Shown: piece by piece, positions 1-5,779 of the stretch | Numbering within the stretch: the stretch's first letter is position 1 | How the letters are laid out: every line of letters starts with the position of its first letter | Assembly (NCBI GenBank): GCA_945870575.1 | Contig: CAMBSK010000036.1 | Coordinates: forward strand, 1-21,559 | DNA: 21,559 nt | Direction: 5' to 3' | DNA from: Bordetella parapertussis | GTDB taxonomy: Bacteria; Pseudomonadota; Gammaproteobacteria; Burkholderiales; Burkholderiaceae_C | The notes under the pieces: generated by a model | Told to the model about the DNA's origin: nothing | What the model saw: only the letters and a program-made list of their open reading frames with translations | Database searches by the model: none | Position numbers and translations under genes: made by a program

Positions 1-1088
1 AGGACAAGTTGAGGGAGCTTTTTGATTGGGTACCAGTGGACGTGGAATCTGTCAAAGCCTACGCCGTTTGGCTCGAGACGGAATCAACTTTAATCCAAGG
101 TTTCAAGAAGGATTTGGCGCTACGCCAAGCACTAACAATTCTTGGCATATCCGCCGTCACCAAGGGTTACTACCTCCAACGTAAAAAGCCCAGTCCTTTT
201 GGTCGTACCTATTACCAAGGCACCAGCGTTCAAAATGTCAATAAAGAGCTACGCTGTGCAATGTTGGGCAACTGCTGGGAGTACGACATCCGCAGCAGCG
301 TTGTTGCTTGGAAAATGGGCTATGCGCGTGGCTACTTGGCAGCCAGTGGACTTGATCAAGATCTGAAGAAATCATTTCCTGCCACGCTGCTGTACTTAGA
401 GGACAAAGCAGATTTCATGGCGACAGTTCGTTATTTCGTCTTTCCAGAAAGTAGCCCTGTACCCAAAGAGCTAAGACCCAAACTGCTCAAGCAAGCCTTT
501 ACGGCCATCAGCTTTGGTGCACGCCAAACAGCAAAAGGGTGGTTGGATGCTTCTGGCAATTGGACCAATCCAGCGCTTGTAGAGATTCTGCAAAACACTG
601 AAGACAGAATGCGATTTCTTTCCGACGATACGGTCAAGCTGTTCATCAAAGAGCAAAACGCACTGGACGACTACCTCTACGATTTGTTCAAGAAGTTCCG
701 TCCTGATTTGCTGTGCGAGCGATACCTGCAGACGGATAGCGGAAGACCTAGCAAAGCCAAGGTGCTAGCCTATCTTTATCAGCATGGCGAAACGCACGTC
801 ATGGATATTGTTCGTCAAGCAGCAATGGCTAAAGGGCATGTACCCATTGCCAATGTGCACGATGCCATTTTCTTCAAGCGTCGATTGGGTGCTGAATTCA
901 AAAGTGAAATTGAGTGGCAGATGCGAGAGCAAACAGGCAACCCATATTGGCACCTCACGCCCAAGCAAATCGAGCGCTACACGCCACGCTCTTTAAACGC
1001 GCTGCGGGAAGAGCAAGAGCACGAGGATCGAATGGCACTTGAGCAAGCGCGAGCTATGGCGTACTACTCAGGCTTAAAGCCTGGATGA
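1..1088 (+). CDS. Polymerase-palm-like protein, 5' end outside window (hypothetical)
   Basis: The reading frame is open to the left edge, so the TTG at base 9 is probably internal and the gene is 5'-partial; 359 residues are visible from that TTG. I recognise no named family with certainty. Three stretches resemble the palm motifs of family A DNA polymerases and single-subunit RNA polymerases. One is an acidic motif-A-like YDIRSS (Asp93), preceded by GRTYYQG...LR. The second is a motif-B-like Lys161...Phe169-Gly170. The third is a motif-C-like VHDAIFF (His284-Asp285), close to the VHDE core of PolA. The C-terminus (about 325-350) is charged and helical. No exonuclease domain is visible. Spacing around motif B differs from canonical PolA, so the assignment is an inference. 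It could be a replication or template-copying protein of a mobile element. A DUF6641-like gene follows after 120 bases on the same strand. Confidence 0.6.
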   Translation, partial: DKLRELFDWVPVDVESVKAYAVWLETESTLIQGFKKDLALRQALTILGISAVTKGYYLQRKKPSPFGRTYYQGTSVQNVNKELRCAMLGNCWEYDIRSSVVAWKMGYARGYLAASGLDQDLKKSFPATLLYLEDKADFMATVRYFVFPESSPVPKELRPKLLKQAFTAISFGARQTAKGWLDASGNWTNPALVEILQNTEDRMRFLSDDTVKLFIKEQNALDDYLYDLFKKFRPDLLCERYLQTDSGRPSKAKVLAYLYQHGETHVMDIVRQAAMAKGHVPIANVHDAIFFKRRLGAEFKSEIEWQMREQTGNPYWHLTPKQIERYTPRSLNALREEQEHEDRMALEQARAMAYYSGLKPG

Positions 1089-1208
1089 CATTCATATTTT
1101 CTAGTGATCTGAGTCCTTCCAATCTATCGGGTTACCAATCATTTCGGTTGTCCAGAGCCATGGTCTGACAATAAATTAGTTATTCCTGCAACACACAAGG
1201 AGTAGCAA

Positions 1209-1700
1209 ATGTCAGGTTTAAGTGCATTGAAATTCGTAGCCAGCAAGCCTCAACAGGGTAATAGTCCTAAGCACGCTCGTCGTCAAAAACTCAGCAACAA
1301 ACTTCATGAGCAGATACAAATGGCCAAGGCTTTTCAATCTGGTACTGAGTTTGTGCCAGTAAAGATCCGCAGCATTAAAGATGAGACAACAGGGGAGACG
1401 CGCAAAGTTGAGATCCCCAAGCGCTTGAAGCCATGGTGGTGGCCTAGCGATAACGGCAAGATGTGTATCACTGTTCGCTATGGTGCTCGCACACTCGAAG
1501 TGGTCGAAGGAAAGAACGCCATCGAGACAGAAAATATTGCAGGCGTTATCACAACGCTTGAGTTGCTGCGAATGGCAGTAGACGCTGGCGAACTTGATGG
1601 GCGTATTGAAGCCATTAGCGGACTGGTCAAAGCAGGCTTTGACAAAGAAGCGCAAGGCTCAAAGCGTCCAACTTTGAAACTGCCAAGCAAGTCAAATTAA
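1209..1700 (+). CDS. DUF6641-like small basic protein
   Basis: A 163-residue soluble protein of unknown function. The start is well supported: AAGGAG at 1197-1202 lies six bases before the ATG. The N-terminus (MSGLSALKFVASKP) and the following basic helical stretch (HARRQKLSNKLHEQ) resemble what I recall of DUF6641 proteins from Comamonadaceae; I could not check this. Residues 48-85 look like a beta-rich segment with a conspicuous KPWWWPSDNGK motif, and residues 100-145 look helical. There is no signal peptide or membrane segment. It lies downstream of the polymerase-palm-like ORF on the same strand but has its own strong ribosome binding site across a 120-base gap, so co-transcription is possible but not shown. 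Confidence 0.7.
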   Translation: MSGLSALKFVASKPQQGNSPKHARRQKLSNKLHEQIQMAKAFQSGTEFVPVKIRSIKDETTGETRKVEIPKRLKPWWWPSDNGKMCITVRYGARTLEVVEGKNAIETENIAGVITTLELLRMAVDAGELDGRIEAISGLVKAGFDKEAQGSKRPTLKLPSKSN

Positions 1701-1711
1701 TCTGGTTTCCT

Positions 1712-1781
1712 AAACAAAGAGGCTGACATCATTTTTTAAAACTCAGGTAATTTAGTCATAAGCCAAGTCACCTCTTTGTTT
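1712..1781. repeat. Long-armed inverted repeat between convergent genes
   Basis: AAACAAAGAGG at 1712-1722 is perfectly complementary to CCTCTTTGTTT at 1771-1781. After a one-base bulge (C1723) the arms extend by TGAC 1724-1727 against GTCA 1767-1770. The loop is 39 bases and contains the stop of the DUF2306 gene. The right arm lies within the last codons of that gene. It could act as a shared stem at the end of both convergent transcripts, but there is no clean U-run directly after either arm. Confidence 0.45.
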
Positions 1782-2633
1782 TGTGCCATTTGATTGCGTG
1801 TCTAATATTTTTCTTCTGACAACTTCAGCAATCAGAATTCCTAAGGGTGCTGACACCCAAATGCATAACAAAATGTTTGCCGAAGGGTAATCGCGCAGAA
1901 TGGGTCCCATCACAAACAGCATGACTCTGAAAATCCAAAACGCACCCCACATCGAACCAGCAAATCTGATCATCCAGATTCTGTGGCTGGTGACATCTCC
2001 TCGCCGAATAGCTAAAACACCCATCACAGCACAGCCATAAACAAAGAACGACATCGACCAAAAACCATACATGGAGAGATTGCCGCCGTATTCATCAACG
2101 GAGCCGTGAGAGGCTGCAAGCCAAATGGCACAGACCGTTCCTATGGTCAAGCAAGCAAAGGAAACTCTCCCAAGGTAGGCGTGCAGGGTAGCGTTTGGGC
2201 CAGTGCCAGGGCGCCATAGCTGAATATGCATCAACACAAAGACGATGGAATTGAAAGTTAGATGTGCGTAGAGAAGGTTTGTTCTAAATTCAGTTCCATT
2301 TAGGAATCGATCGTGAAAAGCTGTGCCCCATGAAGGATGCAATTCATATGTCGCCCCCCAAACAGTACAGGCGTTATCCGGACAAGTTGCCAGCGCCGCT
2401 GCTGTTTGACCAGACTGCAAGCCGATGTTATCGAGAACATCGTAAATTCCAATAAAGAATGCAATCGCTGCTGGAGCGCCCTCAATCAAGTAGCGGACAT
2501 TCATGAACAGTAGAAATGCAATTCCGAAAACAATGAATGGAGTAAATTTTTTGTGAGTTAGGCCCCAAATCAGTAATCCTGCCCAGACAGTTAATGAACT
2601 GAAAAAAATAGTTAGTCCAAATGGTATGTTCAT
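1752..2633 (-). CDS. DUF2306-family integral membrane protein
   Basis: A 293-residue multi-pass inner-membrane protein of unknown function. I see about seven hydrophobic segments: residues 4-25, 31-48, 52-68, 120-140, 150-173, 185-207 and 218-240, then one near 250-272. The late motif GDVTSHRIWMIRFAG (His-Arg before a helix) is typical of DUF2306 proteins, as is an earlier H-x-LGR motif (HAYLGR). An extracytoplasmic-looking loop at 80-115 carries two cysteines (CPDNAC) that could form a disulfide. The ATG at 2633 is preceded by GAGGG about eight bases upstream. Transcription converges on the DUF6641-like gene. Neither neighbour suggests a role; base composition is lower in G+C than the catabolic island to the right. 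Confidence 0.75.
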   Translation of the reverse strand: MNIPFGLTIFFSSLTVWAGLLIWGLTHKKFTPFIVFGIAFLLFMNVRYLIEGAPAAIAFFIGIYDVLDNIGLQSGQTAAALATCPDNACTVWGATYELHPSWGTAFHDRFLNGTEFRTNLLYAHLTFNSIVFVLMHIQLWRPGTGPNATLHAYLGRVSFACLTIGTVCAIWLAASHGSVDEYGGNLSMYGFWSMSFFVYGCAVMGVLAIRRGDVTSHRIWMIRFAGSMWGAFWIFRVMLFVMGPILRDYPSANILLCIWVSAPLGILIAEVVRRKILDTQSNGTKQRGDLAYD

Positions 2634-2753
2634 TTAATAACCCTCACGCTTGTATTAACCTACATTTGAAAGATGGAGCTGATTCATCCTATTAGAGCAA
2701 ATACAAATATGTCAATCGGGTAAATGGTTAGCTGGGCCCTGACAAATTGAAAC

Positions 2754-2840
2754 TTAAATGAGTGTCCCCACACACTTGGCACATACGCAGGCTTTTCCCT
2801 TGGCTGCGTCGGGTACTTGATCCATCACTGCAGGATTAAC
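2754..2840 (-). pseudogene. Possible relic of a Cys-rich C-terminal tail
   Basis: Read on the minus strand, the frame gives VNPAVMDQVPDAAKGKACV followed by CAKCVGTLI and a TAA at 2754-2756. The CxCxxC-type ending looks like a real protein tail rather than random sequence, but I cannot name the family. It abuts the IHF-like relic on the other strand. A chance open frame is quite possible. Confidence 0.2.
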
Positions 2841-2990
2841 TTTGAGATTCTTTCCAAGTCTGGTCGTCCAGGGCGCAATTCAGGTACCGGCGAGCCTTTA
2901 CCAATTCCACCTAAGAGAGTCGTTACATTCAAAGCCAGTGGCATGCTCAAAGACCAGATCAACTCAAGCATTGATCAGTTAATGATTTGA
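2838..2990 (+). pseudogene. IHF/HU-family DNA-binding protein, C-terminal remnant
   Basis: The plus-strand frame from about 2841 to the TGA at 2988-2990 reads FEILSKSGRPGRN, then SGTGEPLPIPPKRVVTFKA, then SGMLKDQI and a short tail. From memory, the C-terminal half of IHF-alpha reads F-Q-L-R-D-K-P-Q-R-P-G-R-N followed by a TGE...IPI...RRVVTF segment, so the match is good across more than 30 residues. The N-terminal half, including the helical dimer core and the GFGxF segment, is missing, and no start codon or ribosome binding site is present. This is therefore a truncated fossil, not a gene. The NPKTG segment reads NSGTG, another sign of decay or divergence. Confidence 0.6.
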
Positions 2991-3062
2991 GGTGTTCCCT
3001 AGCTTGATTTCATGAGGGAAGAAACGATTTCTCCATATTGTTCATAGCTGACAAAATAGCTG

Positions 3063-3167
3063 CAAGCCATCCAACAAATCCACCGGCTTTAACGAATGCA
3101 AACTGCCTTCTCATTTGCCTTTACCGCGCCGCGTACGCACTGCATCAAACACCACGGCGAGGGTCAT
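3063..3167 (-). pseudogene. Thiolase (acetyl-CoA acyltransferase) N-terminal remnant with nonsense codon
   Basis: On the minus strand an ATG at 3167-3165 follows AGGAG (3178-3174) by six bases, so the original translation start is intact. The frame reads MTLAVVFDAVRTRRGKGK, a TGA stop (3113-3111), then EGSLHSLKPVDLLDGL. Thiolases of the FadA type begin with a very similar block (DAVRTPRGKGK, then DGSL...KPVDLL). Similarity ends near 3063; downstream sequence has further stops and no thiolase-like peptide. So the gene was interrupted by a nonsense change at codon 19 and lost everything after about codon 35. It would have been transcribed divergently from the atu operon, and a thiolase suits terpene or fatty-acid breakdown. 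Confidence 0.7.
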
Positions 3168-3209
3168 GAAAATCTCCTGAAAAAAGGTGTGTTGAGGGTA
3201 AGCCCTGCA

Positions 3210-3239
3210 TTGACAGACCTACTATGAACATCCTAAAGT
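3210..3239 (+). promoter_or_regulatory. Putative sigma-70 promoter of the atuBCDEF operon
   Basis: TTGACA at 3210-3215 is a consensus -35 box. It is followed, after 18 bases, by TAAAGT at 3234-3239 as a -10 candidate. The predicted transcription start (about 3246) would leave a leader of roughly 60 bases before the SDR start codon. The assignment is by eye only. Confidence 0.4.
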
Positions 3240-3243
3240 TACA

Positions 3244-3255
3244 AAGCAATTGCTT
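3244..3255. promoter_or_regulatory. Perfect 12-bp palindrome, candidate TetR operator
   Basis: AAGCAATTGCTT is a perfect palindrome a few bases downstream of the -10 candidate, straddling the predicted transcription start. That is where a TetR-family repressor would block initiation. The window encodes one such regulator at 17135-17773. I did not find a second copy in front of the liv operon or the regulator gene. Confidence 0.35.
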
Positions 3256-3306
3256 GGTTGAAAACCTGACAGCCCGTTGAATTGACTCGACTAAGATTGA
3301 ACCCGC

Positions 3307-4176
3307 ATGACTTACCAATCTATTTTTCGTGCCGGCCTATTTAACGGACAAGCTGTCGTTATCACCGGCGGCGGCTCTGGCATTGGCCGCTGTACCGCGC
3401 ATGAATTGTCTGCTTTGGGTGCGAGTGTGGCACTGGTCGGCCGAAACTCCACCAAGCTCGAACAAGTGGCCCAAGAAATTGCGCAGGCTGGCGGCTCCGC
3501 CTCTATCTATGTGTGCGACATCCGCGAAGAGGGCCAAGTAGCGGCCACTATTACAGCGGTGCTGCAAACCCACGGGCGCATTGACGGTTTGGTCAACAAC
3601 GCAGGCGGTCAATTTGCATCCCCGCTGATGAATATCAAGGCACGCGGTTGGGACGCTGTGGTGCGCACCAATCTCACCGGCGGTTTCTTGATGGCACGCG
3701 AGTGCTACACACAATGGATGCAACGGCATGGCGGCGCCATTGTCAATGTAATCGCCGATATGTGGTTGGGAATGCCTGGCATGGGCCACTCGGGCGCTGC
3801 GCGTGCCGGCATGCTCAATTTCACCGAAACCGCAGCGCTCGAATGGGGGCCGGTACGCTCTAACGCGGTCGCCCCCGGTTGGATCGCCTCCAGCGGCATG
3901 GACAACTACCCGCCGGAGATGGCGGCCATGATCCAAACCATGCACAAACTGGTGCCGTTGCAACGCATCGGCACCGAAAGCGAAGTGGCTGCTGCGATTG
4001 TTTTTTTGCTCTCGCCCGCAGCGGCTTTCATCTCTGGGGCGTGTTTGCGTATCGATGGTGCTGCGCCCAATGCCAAACGCATCTGGCCGCAAGTGGGCAC
4101 TGGAAAAAGCAACCAGGCTTTCAATGGATTTCATCTGGCCCAAACTCCTAAGGTCTTGAAGAAGGACGCACTATGA
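3307..4176 (+). CDS. atuB: AtuB-like short-chain dehydrogenase/reductase
   Basis: A 289-residue cytosolic SDR oxidoreductase. The Rossmann nucleotide site TGGGSGIG is at 20-27 and NNAG at 97-100. The usual Tyr-x3-Lys catalytic motif is absent: the aligned segment is HSGAARAG (161-168), giving Ser162-x3-Arg166. This same motif is found, from family knowledge, in peroxisomal trans-2-enoyl-CoA reductase (PECR) and related acyl-CoA reductases, so an acyl-CoA-linked redox step is more likely than alcohol oxidation. The segment NAVAPGWIASSGMD and the end LSPAAAFISG are typical of AtuB-type proteins of acyclic terpene clusters. The C-terminus extends about 40 residues past the SDR core. It is the first gene of a five-gene operon and its stop overlaps the next start (ATGA at 4173-4176). 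The ribosome binding site of the chosen ATG is weak. Confidence 0.85.
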   Translation: MTYQSIFRAGLFNGQAVVITGGGSGIGRCTAHELSALGASVALVGRNSTKLEQVAQEIAQAGGSASIYVCDIREEGQVAATITAVLQTHGRIDGLVNNAGGQFASPLMNIKARGWDAVVRTNLTGGFLMARECYTQWMQRHGGAIVNVIADMWLGMPGMGHSGAARAGMLNFTETAALEWGPVRSNAVAPGWIASSGMDNYPPEMAAMIQTMHKLVPLQRIGTESEVAAAIVFLLSPAAAFISGACLRIDGAAPNAKRIWPQVGTGKSNQAFNGFHLAQTPKVLKKDAL

Positions 4177-5759
4177 GTGGGGATGTGTCAGCACGCGACT
4201 ACCAACTCGGCTTGATCGCCCAACTGCGCATGCTTGAATCCCGCACACGCGAGCGCAGCGCACAAGCAGGCCCGTTGTTCGTCAAGCGCGGGCAATTGCT
4301 ACCGCGCGAACGCGTGGCGCGTTTGCTGGACCCTGGCACGCCTTTTTTAGAGCTGTCCACACTCGCGGGTTGGTTGCAAGACACACCCGACCCGACGTTG
4401 TCCGTTCCCGGTGGCGGTGCGGTAGTCGGGCTCGGCTTGGTTAGCGGCACCTTGGTGATGTTGGTGGCCGACGATTCAGGCATTGATGCAGGTGCGTTAC
4501 AAGCCTTGGGCATTGAAAAATTTCAACGCGCCCAAGCGATTGCCTTGCAAAACAAATTGCCCTTTGTGCATTTGGTGGAATCAGCCGGTGCCAATTTATT
4601 GAAATACAAGGTCGAGCAATTTGTGCTGGGTGGTGGCAACTTCTATGGCTTGGCGCGTTTGTCTGCCGCAGGTATTCCTGTGCTGGCAGTGGTGCACGGG
4701 TCATCGACGGCGGGCGGGGCTTATATGACCGGACTGGCCGATCAGGTGATCATGGTGCAAGGCAGAGGCCGCGCATTTTTGGCAGGCCCGCCGTTGCTCA
4801 AAGCCGCCACCGGTGAAATTGCAGACGATGAAAGTCTGGGCGGTGCGCAGGTGCACGCCAGCATTTCTGGCTTGACCGAATATGTGGCGCAAGACGATGC
4901 ACATGCGCTGGGCATAGCCCGTCAAGTAATCGGCCACTGGGGTTGGCAACAACCCATCGAGTGTTACTTACCGCAGGCCTTGGCGCCCACGTTGAATGCC
5001 GATGGTTTGCTGGACTTTTTTTCTGCCGACACCAAATGCCCCGTGAATATGTTGCGGGTGATTGAACACATCGTAGACGGATCACAGTATTTGGCATTCA
5101 AACCTGATTTCGGACCTGCCAGTGTGTGCGTGCATGCGTCTATTGGCGGGCACCGTGTTGGCATCATCAGCAACAACGGGCCCTTAGACCCGGCAGGCAG
5201 CAACAAACTCACGCATTTCGTACAAGCCTGCGATCAGACCGGTGTGGCGCTGGTTTGGTTGCACAACACCACCGGGTTCATGGTCGGCAAAGAAGCCGAG
5301 CACGCGGGCATGATCAAACATGGTTCTAAACAAATTCAGGCCTTGTCCAACGCGCGTGTGCCGCAAATCACGGTGTTGTGCGGCGCATCATTTGGCGCTG
5401 GGAATTACGGCATGTGCGGTCGTGCGTTTGGCCCGCGTTTTGTGTTCAGTTGGCCCAATGCCCGTACCGCCGTCATGGGGCCACAACAAGCCGCTGACAC
5501 CATGGGCATCGTCATGGAAGAAGCCGCTGCACGCAAAGGTGCAACGCTTGACACTGACAAACGCGATGCATTGAAGCACAGCATCGTTGACACCTTCGAG
5601 CGGCAAATGAGTGCTTTTTACACCTCTGGCCTGTTGCTGGATGACGGCGTTATCGACCCGCGCGACACGCGCCAAGTATTGGCCTTTACTCTGTCGGTGT
5701 GCAAACAATCCGAACAACGCACACTTCGTCCCATGCAATATGGCGTGTCTCGCGCCTGA
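4173..5759 (+). CDS. atuC: Acyl-CoA carboxylase beta subunit, geranyl-CoA carboxylase type
   Basis: A 528-residue carboxyltransferase subunit that moves CO2 from carboxybiotin to a branched unsaturated acyl-CoA. In the Atu pathway the substrate is cis-geranyl-CoA and the product isohexenyl-glutaconyl-CoA. Crotonase-fold oxyanion motifs are visible: GSSTAGGAY at 176-184 and, in the C-terminal half, GASFGAGNYGMCGRAF. The segment FLAGPPLLKAATGE is shared with methylcrotonyl-CoA carboxylase (MCC). Aligned by eye with MCC (HFGRIFYNQ), this protein has LGGGNFYGL around 152-160. A glycine (about Gly153) thus replaces the bulky phenylalanine reported to separate MCC from geranyl-CoA carboxylase. That supports a longer substrate. 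GAAGGA at about 4160-4166 precedes the start, which overlaps atuB by four bases. The partner alpha subunit is encoded at 7721-9757. Confidence 0.88.
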   Translation: MSGDVSARDYQLGLIAQLRMLESRTRERSAQAGPLFVKRGQLLPRERVARLLDPGTPFLELSTLAGWLQDTPDPTLSVPGGGAVVGLGLVSGTLVMLVADDSGIDAGALQALGIEKFQRAQAIALQNKLPFVHLVESAGANLLKYKVEQFVLGGGNFYGLARLSAAGIPVLAVVHGSSTAGGAYMTGLADQVIMVQGRGRAFLAGPPLLKAATGEIADDESLGGAQVHASISGLTEYVAQDDAHALGIARQVIGHWGWQQPIECYLPQALAPTLNADGLLDFFSADTKCPVNMLRVIEHIVDGSQYLAFKPDFGPASVCVHASIGGHRVGIISNNGPLDPAGSNKLTHFVQACDQTGVALVWLHNTTGFMVGKEAEHAGMIKHGSKQIQALSNARVPQITVLCGASFGAGNYGMCGRAFGPRFVFSWPNARTAVMGPQQAADTMGIVMEEAAARKGATLDTDKRDALKHSIVDTFERQMSAFYTSGLLLDDGVIDPRDTRQVLAFTLSVCKQSEQRTLRPMQYGVSRA

Positions 5760-5770
5760 CATTTCTTTGC

Positions 5771-5774
5771 GGAG
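5771..5774 (+). promoter_or_regulatory. Ribosome binding site fixing the atuD start
   Basis: GGAG lies five bases before the ATG at 5780. The reading frame is also open upstream to 5699, but that longer version would run inside atuC and lacks such a site. Confidence 0.6.
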
Positions 5775-5779
5775 CCTGT

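Larger units (their letters stand above)
2634..3306. other. 670-base interval without intact gene: gene remnants plus promoter region
   Basis: No intact gene is visible. The interval contains three coding relics (a possible Cys-rich tail on the minus strand, an IHF/HU-type C-terminus on the plus strand, a thiolase N-terminus on the minus strand). These are followed by about 130 bases that hold the putative promoter and palindrome for the atu operon. I found no transposase fragment, no direct-repeat target duplication and no tRNA that would explain how the relics came together. Confidence 0.6.

Noticed and set aside
3337..4143. A 268-codon open frame on the minus strand opposite the SDR gene
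   Set aside because: It is Cys/His/Arg-rich with no family resemblance and lies fully antisense to a well-recognised SDR; it is a codon-bias shadow in G+C-rich DNA.
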